Positions 12,816 to 38,864 of a stretch of 64,000 nt of DNA are shown here, piece after piece; the stretch's first letter is position 1, and each line of letters opens with the position of its first letter. The notes beneath the pieces were generated by a model. The model had not been told where the DNA came from and searched no databases. It saw only the letters and a program-made list of their open reading frames with translations. The position numbers and the translations under genes were made by a program. This stretch comes from Rotaria socialis (lineage: Eukaryota; Rotifera; Eurotatoria; Philodinida; Philodinidae). Location of the stretch: assembly GCA_905331475.1 (NCBI GenBank), contig CAJNYU010004404.1, positions 1 to 64,000 on the forward strand. Reading direction: 5' to 3'.

Positions 12816-15268
12816 ACACATTAGATGTGATATTAAAATATTGAATAATTGGTCGACTAAAATTTCTCGAAGAAAAAATATTTATTGGTTCAGTCTTTGT
12901 TTTCGATAGGAAAAAAACAACATTCTACTATGAACTTTTTATATCAGCTTTTGATTGTTTTTTTCTATTGATTTGCTTTCATCTGTTGGCAAAATAACAA
13001 TTGCATTCTAAAAGAAATTATTTTGTTTTCGATTCACAGTATGTTTAATTAGATGATGTTGAAATAGCTGCTTCGATGTCATCTATAAAAAACGATCGAG
13101 CTTCAGTCAAGCGAGGGTATGATTTAGAGCCGACACGATCCTAAGAGCAATTCAAGAGGATATATCGAGGCCGACAAGGCGATCATTGTGACATAAATAA
13201 TGATAATTGCCCCCATTGTTGGGAATTAGAGTATGCGAAAATTATTCTGTCGAGATACTGCAATGTTCTATAGGGAACTCTAAGAAATTTCCTTTTTCAA
13301 TTTACACTAATTACATACGTAATTGTTATTGTTTTTTGTTCTCTGGCTCAGTTGATCATAGTAAAATTTTAATCAGAACTACTAGTAATCGCGATAGATG
13401 AAGTCACATATTTGCTTCATTGCGTTCATTTCATGACGGACTGCCTTCTGTAAGGTTTAATATTTCGAGACTAGTTCATTCTATCAAGTAAAATAGTCGA
13501 CCAGTGAATTTTATGAAGGATAAATAACTGAATCGAACATTTAATGAACTCATTTCTGTATTTTCTTTTCGTTCTACGACTAGTACTTTTATTTTCTCTT
13601 TTCCTACATATTGATGGCCAAAAACTAGAATGAAGAAAGACAGACAACGAGACAGAATCAAAAATAAGATGCATAGCTAGCAAAAATAAATATGATCCAA
13701 TTTTATTGTCACATATGACTACTACGTCTTATCAAAATATTAATTTTTATTAGCATATTAGTTGAAGAGCGATGACATATAAAGTAATATTTTTTACTAC
13801 CAATCGATATTAAAGATGAGCATCATTACCTTTAGTACATGTTAAGTATGTACTATGACAACTTCATAGAATAATGGCAGTGCTCGGTAACGGAAACAGG
13901 AATCTTTTATTTATAAGTGCATCCAATGGGCGTTTTTTGTTTAAATAAATATATACTAGCCTTTAAAAATGCGAAGAAGATTATAGATAAGTCAGTTATT
14001 CTCGAGAATTTTCAGTAGAACCAAATAAAGGATTTTTTGAGCTTTTTAAAAATCGATTTTTCTCGAACTACATTCAATCTAGGAAAAGCTCTGAATCAAA
14101 AATAACGTATAATAACATCGAAATTAGGTATTAATCAAGAACTAACATTCTCTATTGGGTTTCGTTACTAGATGAAATTTGTATACTAAATGTTCCGAAA
14201 AGAAAAACGTAAGCCTCACCCTTCATTACTCATGCATCGATGTTTGCATGAATGAAAACCCCAGACATGTTAGTAACACGGTTAATTTTTTATTACACTC
14301 CATTTAATTTTATCCGAGCCAGTGGCTTTATCTTTAAATAGCAAATTTTAATTGAAACTAAACATAGCTTCATTGTCATGTCAATTTCTTCTTAGAATAA
14401 GCTTGCTATTGGTTCGATTGTCTAGATTGAAATAAATAGGAGAGTTTGTTGTAAAAGCTTGCAGAACTAATAAGTTCTAGAATTTATTACCAATGAAAAT
14501 TGTCATTATCATCAATATGTTTATCCCATTTCGGAAGTAAACAATAATTTTTTATTTTTAAGAACTATTTAATTATTCAATAGAAAATTATTTTCTAATA
14601 AAATATTCTTCAAATATTTGTCTTTGTCGATCAGACAAAAATCCTCATGTACTTGATTATTTTTCTCGTCTTCTTTTGATAAGTTTCTTACATCAGCAAC
14701 GACACATAGAATTCCTAATTATTGAAGTACTTCGCAGACGTCTGCTGCTATATTAATATCTACACATAAATCATTACTGATATTGATTAAAGAAGACGAA
14801 AAAAAAGAATCTGCCAACGGCAAATATTACTTTTTTCCTTATTTCTCCTATACATAATCTCTCATCATCTAGCTAGATGTCATTGCGATCATCTATAGAA
14901 ATGTTCCATAAGCTCGTTTGACTATTGGTCGGTTATAATTGTCCATTTGACGTTTAGGTTGTTGTTAAATTGAGTCATATTATATTACATACACATCATA
15001 TATCTATATATGTATGTGCTTATTTGTTTAGTGTAGGACAGGGATGAGTTGTTGTTTTCAATTCTAGGCATTGTTTGTTCTTTATTAATATAATTGACGT
15101 TGTTTTTATTTATATCATTTAAGATTTCGTTTTTTCGTCGATATGAATGAATGTGAAAGAACAGGTAATTGGACGTTGTTAGAATTAATACAAAAAAAAG
15201 TTTTTTTGAACTTCTTATTGTGTATTAAGGGTGCTAAATGATGATTTATATTTAAAAATTAAAATAAA
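12816..15268. other. Intergenic ODAD4 - ROCK
   Basis: 2.4 kb of AT-rich sequence. ATTAAA just after the ODAD4 stop may serve as its polyadenylation signal. The last few hundred bases are the presumed ROCK promoter and 5' UTR, with a TATATATCTATATATGTATG stretch near 14997. Open frames here are short and unsupported. Confidence 0.4.
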
Positions 15269-25514
<10,246 letters not shown>

Positions 25515-28500
25515 ATCGAAATCTTATCCTAGTATTCATTTACCGGTCCCTCTCTTTGTATATATATATATATATTATATTTCTATATTTTGCACTCCTA
25601 TAAATTTGTTCTTTTTTGTTTTCTCTCGTTTGCAAGTTAATTAGAGAACATAATTCAAAAACAAACAAAAAAGTCAATCAAAGCAAATATTTGTGTGAAG
25701 TTGTTCAAGACCTTTTTTTCTTCTTTTTGGCTCTAACTGCTTTTTTGTCTTTCCTCTTCTCTATCTCTTTCGCACTTGTCCTGATTTTTTTTCTCGTCTT
25801 CTTCTCCTCTCATAATATCGTCTTAAAAGAAAACTGGTCAACGGAGATCTAGCTTCGTAGACGATTTTAGCTTTCTTCATGTTACTATCTCTTTGATTAT
25901 TGTCACTTAATTCTCATTGTGTTACTAGAATCGTGCTTTTTTTCTCGGTTTGGTTCTCAGATGTTTGTAAGACGATCATATTATGATCGTCAAATTTTTT
26001 TTGTTCTTGTCTTTATTTGCAATCGTACGACCAACGACCTCGGATGTGTAAGTCGAAGAATTTCAAAAAAAATAAAGTGTGAAGCACTATTTAAAAGACA
26101 AGCGAATCATTTTATGTGTCTCGTAGAATATCAATATTAAAAGAGAAAAGTATTAAGATTGTGGAGCCATTTGATTGGATTATTTTATCTCAAATTGCAT
26201 CGATATACGAACTACAAAAAATAATCCTTCATTAATTGAATAGGATTAAACTTGGAAGTATTGAATGAAACGAAAAGTGATTTAAAATAGTCTACCAACC
26301 AAAACACTCTCATGATTATGCAGGATAATGGTAACATTTTTATAGTGATCTTATGAAGAAAAATATACGGGGGCTCAGTTTTAGTACTGTCGATAATACT
26401 TCCTTTTTTTGGCTTTCGTTGTTGATTGGGCGTCTTGCGGGACCTTGTCGTTCTTCAATTATATTCTCATTTATAACATGCTTGCTTGAATCAATAGCAT
26501 TATAGACTAGAATGCTTAGTTCCGCTTCCGACCTTGACACAATTTCTGCTTCTTGTGATTTTAGTGTCAAACATATGCCAGAAGAACAGCTTTTCAAGGA
26601 TATAAAATCTCGCAGATTTTTTTTAAAGGATAGATAACCTTGATTGTGAATTCATGATTAAACTTTTGTTAGATATTAATAAAATGTACTCTTTTAATAT
26701 CTCGTAATTATAATAACCATTGGATAAGAGTCAAAGACCTTGCTTCATGTCAATTAATAAATACAATAATTGACTATGATAGTTTACCTCCATGGCAGAA
26801 CAGATGTGGCCATGATGATACGCTCGTAGTTATTTAAACTAATCTTTATCGGATATCTTTCATCAATGTTACCCCTGGTTAAAGATACAAACCCGATAGA
26901 ATAACCGAAAACCAACAATAATGCGCAGACATCTAAACTCAGTGGTTACATAATGTATCAAATTTTTTGACAAGTTTCTTACTTCAACATTTCTACATAA
27001 CACATTCTGTCGGCTTTTATATGTCATCAACGATACTGTTGTGTAAAAAAATTTTCATTAGTTCTATCAAAAAAGAAAATCAAAATCTCTAACTAACATG
27101 AAAAAGCAAGGTTCTTCTACATGATTGCTTGTTATATATCTCAGTGTATGATATATTAATAAGCAGAAAATTCTGAAAATTGCAATTAGACGCGCTCTAT
27201 CAACTAGTACTAGTATTAGTATATGGTCAACTTGCCATTTCTTAACAAATTTAATGGTTTCGTATAGATGGCGCCACAAAATTATTCATTAGCTTCTCTT
27301 CTTTTGTAGATATATATATATATATATATATATATGAATAATGAGTGAAAAATTTCTTAAGTACGATTTAAGTTTGAATTAATAAAATATTGCAATTAAA
27401 TAATAATAATAGAATTAATATAGTGATTCAACGATACGATCGACCGAAAGTAGGGCAGAAGAACTGCGTAATTGAATATCATAATACACTTCTATTTATC
27501 TAACTCTGGAAAGATAAACTAGCAGAAATTGTGCGACGTCATCAAACATGACATGTTGCAAGCTAGAGAAATCGTTTTTTTCTTCGTGCAGCGATGAAAT
27601 TAACGTTTTCACGGTCAACGAAACTAAAAAAAGAAGAAAAAATAATCAATGATTGCTATTATAAAAATAGTGAACTGTTTGAACTAACATTTGCTGTTGC
27701 CTAATCTCATTTATCCAATATTGGTACGCTTTTTTACGAAAGATACAAAGGGATGAAAGCTATTTATCATCCTTATTTATCAAATAAGAAGATTAATCAG
27801 CTGAATTTCTATACAAACTCAAGGTTTTATATTTCATGAATACGTTTTTCATTATGCGTCCTCTATGTGCGTGTATATAAATAAAGCCGTCTAGTGTATA
27901 CTGTTAACAAGCTTCATAGTGTTTCAACCTCCTCTTAATAATACTATTTCAATATTTGTCTAGCAGATAAGTTCGTAGCTAAAGTACCCAGTTTGATTAT
28001 AATAAGAATAATATTTATACAAACAGATATATGTATTTGACTCGTGTTAGTACAGATGTTTAAATTTAAAAAATACGAAATTTTTTGCATAATTCAAAGG
28101 TCGAACTATAGGCGGAGTCTTATCTAAGATTGTTGACTTGAATAAATAAAAACGAAATAATTAAAATTTATTCTTTCTATCACTTAAGAATGTACGAATA
28201 TGTATTTTACATTGGGCCGAATTATAAAGAAGAAAAATGTGACCATGAAGGTGACAATTGTTTTTTTATTAAATGTAACTTCGCAATGCTTCATCAACAA
28301 AAATATCTATAATAACATTTTCTTAGCTATAGTGCAGAAAGTGATTTGTTTGATTTAGTATTGCCTTTAAATCTATTTTAAAAAGTCTGATTCATATTGT
28401 TTGACTAAAAATCAGTTATCGCAATAGAAGTAAAAGACAATTCCGTTTGATTTTAATCCTGAGAATGAGAATACCTGGTATTTGTGTGTTCTTAATGATG

Positions 28501-29089
28501 AATAATTGTGCTACTGTAAGTAAAATGGCGTCATAGAGTTTATATTTGGATAAAAAAAGATTCTAGAAACATCAGTCATGTTTCGACGAACGACGAGCAC
28601 AATTAATTGAACCTGAATATTACTAATGACTTGCTAAATTAAAAAGGAAGTGGTTGCATTTCTTTATTTTTTACGGAATAGTCATAAATAGCAGTGCTTG
28701 AGAATGAGAATTCATTATTTGACAACAAAAGTAGGCGCTCTTCTTCTTCTCAAACATATTCACATTGACATAAACAAGAGTCACTCGACTGCATCAACGT
28801 TCAATTTGTCTTTTTATCAATATAAAAGAAAGTTATGGACAAAATTTGTCATTGAAGCTAAGACTAATTGTAATCCATCAAACTCTACTTCAATCTCTTT
28901 GGTATTTTGTTTTCTAATTGTTTGACATGATTATAACGAATGACGTCGATATATTTTTCTTAGTCAGTAAGCTGATGAAATGTCGATTCTACCGACGTGT
29001 CACTGTTTGAGATAGACAAGGCCGATAGTATATAAATACGAAAGAAAAAACGATCCTATGACTATTCTTTATGTTTCGAACAATCAGCG
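25515..29089. other. ROCK 3' UTR and intergenic DNA
   Basis: The first ~560 bp are pyrimidine-rich 3' UTR ending near AATAAA at 26071. The rest is AT-rich with a (TA)n run at about 27309-27334. An 85-residue minus-strand frame at 26340-26597 has no recognisable family and no clear splice context, so it is not called. Confidence 0.4.
29029..29038 (+). promoter_or_regulatory. TATA box of the upstream MNK first exon
   Basis: TATATAAATA lies 51 nt upstream of the ATG of candidate exon 1a. The spacing leaves room for a short 5' UTR. Confidence 0.5.
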
Positions 29090-29134
29090 ATGACACCAAA
29101 TATTGATGCTTTTCAATACGCTTCCAAAGCAGCA
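29090..29134 (+). other. MKNK: Alternative first coding exon of MNK (exon 1a)
   Basis: ATG begins 15 codons (MTPNIDAFQYASKAA) ending at a strong donor, GCAGCA|GTAAGT, in phase 0. That is the phase needed to join MNK exon 2 at 30594, and no other gene lies between. With its own TATA box it looks like a second promoter, giving a 700-residue isoform in place of 692. It could instead be the first exon of an unseen gene. Confidence 0.5.
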
Positions 29135-30310
29135 GTAAGTTACTTTTTGTTTTTCTTCTTTTTCTCCCTAGTTTCTTTTTTTGTTAAAACCAAAACGAGA
29201 AATATGAGATATAGGTACACACGTACGCAAAGATTTCGCTTCGTTCGCATGCGTCTCTATAGTATCTGATCACGATTTCGAATGTGGGCAACGTAGTTTA
29301 CGTCGGTTTGTTTTTTTTAGCGCACGCATGAGAGTCATTGTTTCCCCTTGAGTTTTTATTTTTATACAGAATGAAAGAAGAAAAAGAATTGAATGTCATG
29401 CCTAAATAAAAATAAAAGACAATAGAAACCATCTGTCGTTGCTGCCACGTCATATATATTGATCAATGAAATCTTTATGTGTCATCAAGATAGAAACGAA
29501 TGATAGATCGGGAAGTAAACGAGCAAAAAAACTCTGATGCACTATCAATAGATTTCGTTGATATATAGTTTTGAAAAAAGAAAGAGTTCTTCTCTTTACA
29601 AACACGTGCTGTTCTCGAATGTTCCCTGTAACATGGAAAAAAAAATGACTCAATTGCATTTTGTTAAAATCAATAAACACGGCTAAATTTACATACAACC
29701 AAGGGCATCTATTTTTTCTTCTGCTTTTCGCTTTTCAATCTTGATATTAATCGGTTTTTACTGTTCAAGTTAATTATAGAATAATTTTCGTGGATATGGT
29801 CAATTATATTATGATTATTTCTACAGATGTTTACCTTGCAAACATCATGTGATTCGCAAAATAATTAATAAGATTCTTTTCTTCTGGAAAACTGCGTAAT
29901 AAATATCATACTGAATGACAAAATACTGCTACGCTGATATATACTAAAAATTCTCATGTGTTCTTTGGGTTCTTATCTTTCTACTACTGTACTATAGCGA
30001 CTGAATAATCGTTGTTTATCGTATTCTATCGGTACAGAGATTGGCGAACACCTTAACCCTAACTCGTGCTTTTAGGTAAATAAGAAACGAGCACGTGTTT
30101 ATATGTATATATATATATATATATATTCCTCAATTCTCTATCGTTTTTTTTCTTCTCATGCGCTGACGTAGCGATAGTAAAAGCAAACGAGGCACGTAAA
30201 GTCGTTGAAAGAGTGGGCTATATTATATATACCCGGGCTGTGAAGAAAAAAAGAGAACGAGAAAAAAAAAGAGAGAAAAGAGAGAACGCGAGGCAGGCCA
30301 TAAATTGTGG

Positions 30311-30318
30311 TATAAATA
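30311..30318 (+). promoter_or_regulatory. TATA box of the downstream MNK promoter
   Basis: TATAAATA about 200 nt upstream of the exon 1b ATG. The DNA around it is purine-rich upstream and has a GCGCGC patch at 30354, unusual for this AT-rich region. Confidence 0.45.
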
Positions 30319-30517
30319 GAAAGCAAACTGTTCTATAGCCTTTATTTCTCTCGTGCGCGCAAGCGGCGTCTAAAAAAGTGTGTGTTGCTAGTGAGTGAAA
30401 GAAGATCGTTCATCAGTTACGGAAAATTGTTTGATGGGACTAGCTTTACTCAGTAATTATCCCAAAACTATTTAATTTATTATTATTTAATTATCGGACG
30501 AACAAAATCTGAGAACA

Positions 30518-33477
<2,960 letters not shown>

Positions 33478-35935
33478 AAAATATAAAAGCAAAAAAATCC
33501 AAAAAAAATAGAAGTGTCCTTGTTTTTTTTTCTTTTGTTTATTTGTTTTACTTTTATACACTTTTTGCCTTTTTTTTCTCTTTTTTTCTTCCCGCATGAA
33601 TCCTTAGATCAGAGAAGAACGCGAATAGGATAGGTCGTTTTTCGTTCCCAGTGATTTCGATCTGACATTTAATGGATTTTTGTTCTTCCCTTCAGTATTC
33701 TTTTGTTGTACAGATTTTGTTTTCTCTTTTCTTTTTTTTTTGTTTTCTCTTGTTAACATCAGGGTCAGTCGTGATGCGTATTCAACGGAAGAGATTGAAT
33801 TGTTTACTTGGAGATGAGATCAAAATTATCTAATTCGAGCCGTTAAGTCTCCAATTTATGATTGCGTCTTCTCTGGTGTTTTTCTAATCTCTGGTTTCGT
33901 GCACTCCGACTAAAATTTTGTTATAGTCTGTCTCTTGTTTATCACGTTTTTTTCTTTCTTCTTCTGTTGTTCCATTGTAAATATATATATATATATATTG
34001 CCTCTCTGTTCGCGTGCCATTTTTCTTTTGCATTGCTCTAATCATTAAATGTAGCTATCGAGCAAATTACGGCAACGAATATTTTTCATATGTATATAAT
34101 TACTTGTATGTAATTTCTTGGATATTTGCGAAGCATAGCATATTAATTAACTTGTGAACATGAGATCCTCCTCATTTTGTTTTTTTTTCATCTATATCCG
34201 GTCTTAAGCCCTTGTATTTTCTGAGAGTGTCTAAGATGAAATTCTAAAGGAGATGAGGGATCTACGTTTGTTGTTTCTTCTTCATTCTTCTTCTTATGCG
34301 CAATGATGACCAAAAGCCATGTTTGATGTTTTGTGTTTTTTTTCTATCATGATTATTTCTTCCTCTTTATGATTGTGTGATTTCTTCTATGTTTTTTTCG
34401 GGGTTTCTATCTTGTCATTCTTTCTTTGTTCTTGTGCGTTCTATCTCTATTATTCTTCTTTTGTCTTTTTTTTTGTTTCGTAGACTATTCGAGTTACTAT
34501 TAGGATCTTTTTTTGATGTATGGATGACATTGAATATGCCTGAATAGAGAAAAAAAAAGAAAAAGAGCGTAGTCAGTAAGATTATAGACAGACAGATAAT
34601 AAGTGTAAGGACTTTTTTTGTTTAGTTTCAGTTAATAAATAAAGAGAGAAAAAATAGCATTAGAATAACTGCCTTTTTTTGTTTAATATTAATCAAGCAA
34701 TGATATTTAGGAAGGAAAATTTTTGAAATATGAACGAATACAATAATACATTTAGCCATGTACGATAAGATAAATATTAATCTTGTTGATTTATTATTTT
34801 TGAAATAGAACGCAATAGTAACACAAAAGACAAATGAAAGCCTTGAGATGCCTACTACCATATGTGTCATTTATTATCTTTCATGAATACGTGATGACAA
34901 GAAAGGCAATGTATATTTAATAATGACATTTTGTTTTTATGAAATAGCTAAACCTTGAAATAGTGTAGGATGTTTTAATTCGTCATTAGATTTCATCAAT
35001 TATCAACACCGGTAAACATGCTAAATAGCAAGATATCTTTAGCCTAATGATAAATACATATTTACAGTCTATTGGTTTATGTTTATCCATTTGAATTCAG
35101 AATGAAATTTTATCCATGAATCACTGGAGCCTTGTATAATATTAAAAACGAAAGACTCCCTAATACTAATTTCTTTCAGTTCCAAAATGCGCAACAAAAA
35201 TATTTTTTGTTTACGTTGAATACCTGATCATAATTGTCAAAAATGAATAACTGCCTCACCACTAACAACGACATTTATCATAGGATCGAACGTAGGAAGG
35301 AAAATCATAATCCCACAGGTAAACATAAAATCGAACCTGACATTTATATGTTTTTCGCTCATCTATCACACAAAATCGTGGGCATTTTGCGCGTAACAAG
35401 AAGAAAAAAACAACAATATTTTGTACGCATTAGTACTAAATCACTTTAACATCTAGTTTAGAAATATTTTTCAATTGAAAATAGAGCTTCGGATAAAATG
35501 CACTTGATTTTGTTTTAAAATAATTTATTCAGAATAACTAAATCATATTTAAATAGTTCCTATCGTATTGCAGAAACTGAATTTTTTGATATTAGTAAAT
35601 ATATGAATTACACTACAACTCAAATTACTCTTCGTTTAACTTATATTTAAACGATATTTAACAGCTTAATCAGGTTTAGGCTGTGCGATTTTGTTTTTGC
35701 TATTCTGCGACAACAACAAGCATATCGTATAGCATTGTTTTTTTTAAATGATGTCAAAAGAATTCAAATGTCCGGTTACTAATAAAAAGATTTGTTAAGG
35801 TTCGTACTTAGATTCCTATGAAAATATTGACTTGCCAGATCATGCCTTTCCAGCTCTATAAAAACAACCATCAATTCTGTTGTTTTGGCATACGAAAACA
35901 TTCAAATTTTACAGTGAATAGACAGAAGTCGTATA
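33478..35935. other. MNK 3' UTR and intergenic DNA
   Basis: Pyrimidine-rich 3' UTR with many T/C runs and a (TA)n run near 33978-33999, ending near the AATAAA signals at 34634-34643. The remaining 1.3 kb is AT-rich, with no supported gene. Confidence 0.4.
35857..35864 (+). promoter_or_regulatory. TATA box of the EGF-repeat gene
   Basis: TATAAAAA, 71 nt upstream of the first ATG. It fits a core promoter with a short 5' UTR. Confidence 0.5.
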
Positions 35936-36658
35936 ATGATGGGAGTTTTTAATGGTATGATTGTTATTGCACTCATACTCTCCATTTATGTGAATAATGT
36001 TCATACTCAGGGAGTATGCAATGCAGCGGCGGCACAAATTTGTGCACCATACACGTGTGTTCAAACAGATGCTCAATATTCATGTATTTGTTCGAACTTA
36101 CAAGTTGCACAAAGTGCAGCGGAATGTACCAACATTGGGCCGGTTGTACCTCCTGTAATTCCAAATCAATGTGGCAATGCTGTATGTCCTGCTGGTGCTA
36201 CATGTGTGCCAACAAATCAAAATCCATCGCAATATATTTGCATTTGCCCATTTAACGTTATTGGCAATCCTAGTTGCCCAGTAAATCCATTACCGAACAA
36301 TCCATGTCTTTATAATAACCCTTGTCGAAATTTCGGAACTTGTGTTGTTAATCAGCTTACACTACAACCGGTTTGTATTTGTCCGCCAAATACTTATGGT
36401 GTGAATTGTTTACAACCATGTATTCGTACATGCCAATCTAGCTGGTAAGATATATGAAATTTATTTTCACAAACAGAGAAAAAAAACATGTACATTCTAT
36501 AACAAAATTCTAGGTGTTACAATGGTGGTCGATGCAATAATTTATATGGTCAAGCTTTTTGTTCGTGCCCACAAAACTATCGTGGCCGTCGTTGCGAACT
36601 CCGATACAATCAAAACAATTATGTTTACTTATACCATTATCCACATTATGGTAAATGA
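35936..36658 (+). CDS. Secreted EGF-repeat protein
   Basis: Two exons (35936-36444 and 36514-36658) encode 217 residues. A signal peptide spans about residues 1-24 (hydrophobic MIVIALILSIYVNNVHT). Four Cys-rich modules follow: a degenerate first one (CAPYTCVQT...YSCIC), then CGNAVCPAGATC...YICIC, then CRNFGTCVV...VCICPPNTYGVNC, and finally, across the intron (AGCTG|GT), CYNGGRCNN...FCSCPQNYRGRRC. The last two have the x-G-x-C ending of canonical EGF domains. The C-terminus is Tyr/Asn-rich. No membrane helix is seen, so it is probably an extracellular or secretory-gland product. Two tandem ATGs open the frame; the second is equally possible. AATAAA at 36678 lies only 20 nt past the stop, so the 3' UTR is very short. 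The precise family is not recognised. Confidence 0.8.
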
Positions 36659-37444
36659 ATGGAACGTTGGTTCGACAAATAAACTATATCATTTTATTTC
36701 ATGATTAAAAATAAATCATTTCTGATTGAATCATATATGCATAGTTTTAAAAAACATATTTTTTTAATAATCTTCATGAAAAACTCGTATTAATAATAAA
36801 AAAAGCTTCTAATATTCTTACGATTGAAATCGTATAGTTGTTTTAAGGAAATTACAGTTAGAATATGTTGAAAAATGCTGTACGGTTAAACGGAAGTAGG
36901 TTTGAAAGATTGCTTACTTATCTCTAAACGAATCGTTAACCTTTCTACCCTATTCTGAAGAATAGGGAAGGGGCAAAGATAAGCATGATTTACAATATAT
37001 GATAAGATTTAAAAGAATTTTCTTCGTCAACGTATTTCTTACAAACAAAAATTTACCCTGCAAATCTCTAATATTAGTTAATTCGAATAATATGTGCTTA
37101 TACCAGCAGAACACATTCTACAATATTGAACAGCCCAATTATATCAGTGAATTGTTTTTCGTGTAGGAAATTCTTCTATTATGATTAGTATCTTTCGTCA
37201 GTTTTTGAAAAGATTTATTTATCATTTATTTGAATTAGCTTCTCAAGTTATTTTATTTCATTCAATATCAGCAGTAAAGCCCTCCGCAAACATAGACGTG
37301 GCGCTACAATCGATGCATTAGTATAAATGAATGAAATGAATAGTAGCGATTTGTAGTGCAGTTTTTTGTTGCTAGATTTGCCAAATAACGAGCAAAGCAG
37401 AAATTCTGAATTTTTTATTCTTGTGAAATCGATTTTTTGTCACA
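36659..37444. other. Intergenic, EGF gene to ELP6
   Basis: Contains AATAAA at 36678 and a perfect small hairpin at 36948-36967 (CCCTATTC, loop TGAA, GAATAGGG) that could be a transcript-end structure. Nothing else is seen. Confidence 0.45.
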
Positions 37445-38807
37445 ATGTTCGACGAACTAACTGCACTTCTTGATGATACACATCGTCCATCGTCTAATTC
37501 GATTCTTCTAACAAGTCTTGATTTTGATTCGAATTTTTTATTACAACATTTTTTAAGTTATTCAATAAAGAATTCATTAAATTGTGTCTATATAAGTTTA
37601 TTAACACCATTTTCACATTTGAAACATGTTCAAAATAAAATGGGAAATGTGTTAAAAACACCAGAAATATCATCAACATCTCCTCTAATGTTTATACCAC
37701 TTTTTTCAATATTATCTGATCAATTTTTCAATGAAAAACCATCGTTTAATATCGATGATCTTTGTGAAATCATTCAACAACAAATTATTGCATCACCCGA
37801 TATATTTATTTTTGAAGATTTACAAATCTTACGTCATTTATTGAAACTTTCTGATGGCAAAATATTATTCATGCAAAGAAAATTACGACAACTATTTCCG
37901 AAAGCACAATTTATCACTCAAATGTCGATTTCAGATGATGAAAATGATGATGAAAATTTTTCATCACCATTAATAAATATGCTTAAAAGAATACATGATA
38001 AGCATATATTTGTTCGAAGTTTAACTACGGGAGCTACAAAAGATATTAGTGGACAAGTAAGTTAATTGACAAATATTGATCGAATCTTATAGTATAATCC
38101 GGAAAGGTTTTAAAAGAAGAGTCGACAGTCATGGATTTTACTAGCCTCGAATGTACTCTTAGGGTTAAATTAAATGCACTTAGAAAAAAATCAAACGATA
38201 TGCTGTTTTAAAACCCCTATCATACATATCTTCTAATGGATTGATTCTTTAAAGATTACGATTTTTTTTCAAAGACAACTCGATTAGCTACGATAGGAGA
38301 CTTAACGTTTCATATAACGACTAGTGTTTGATTTATGCGAGAGCAATCAGTCGCATTCGAAAAGATTTTTTTCCAACTCGTAAAAATTGTTAAAAACGAT
38401 TTCTAGTAATTCGTGGTCCTCACCGGATAGTCCTATCAAAGTAAGCCCTAGATTCACTCCTAATTGCAGATAAAGTTTTATCTTTACAAAAAAATTCATT
38501 TTGTAAAATCAGGTGATATTTCTCGGGGTACATAGAACACTTGCGCAGCAATAAATAAACATATATTTAGACATAGGTCACATGTTTGATAAGAAAAGGG
38601 TTGAAAAAATAAAAATGTTCTTGATTTTGAGAATATTAGTAAGGTCATGATGATCAACAATTTATTGATTCATGTTTTTTTTGGTTTATTTTTCAGTTAA
38701 CCTATTCTGGTCCATCTAAATCAAGTCTATGGACAAATACAATTATTCGCCAATGTTTATTTCGTTTGACAGATCGAACATTAAATTTGATTACTAGTGC
38801 TGTTTAA
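37445..38807 (+). CDS. ELP6: Elongator complex protein 6
   Basis: Two exons (37445-38056, 38697-38807) give 240 residues (human 266). The N-terminus MFDELTALLDD matches the family start 'MFPELNNLL', HHFLS-type residues follow (LQHFLSYSIK), and the C-terminal RSLTTGATKDISGQLTYSG lines up with 'RAEGLATGFCRDVHGQL'. ELP6 is a RecA-fold subunit without a working ATP site; in other eukaryotes it forms the ELP4-5-6 ring that helps Elongator modify wobble uridines of tRNA. The intron is 640 bp, long here, and carries no visible gene. No AATAAA lies between its stop and the DTWD2 start 57 bp away. Confidence 0.85.
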
Positions 38808-38864
38808 GCATTGAAAAAAAATGCCATTTTATTTGTTATTTCATGTTTCATGTTTCTTTTGTAG
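38808..38864 (+). promoter_or_regulatory. Intercistronic region with candidate trans-splice acceptor
   Basis: 57 bp separate the ELP6 stop from the DTWD2 ATG. It holds a 5-bp hairpin (GCATT-loop-AATGC), a pyrimidine-rich tract (CATGTTTCTTTTGTAG) and an AG that touches the ATG. No promoter or polyadenylation signal is visible. It has the form of an operon junction served by spliced-leader trans-splicing. Confidence 0.55.

Noticed and set aside
26340-26597. 85-codon minus-strand frame
   Set aside because: No family, no supported splice sites or neighbours; could be chance in a 3.5 kb gap, so it is only mentioned.
27309-27334. (TA)n and other simple repeats, also near 25560, 30108, 33978 and 56756
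   Set aside because: Ordinary microsatellites in non-coding DNA; no reason to assign a function.
28971-29010. CTGATGA...GTC pattern like a hammerhead ribozyme
   Set aside because: The conserved GAAA after stem II and a matching stem III are missing.
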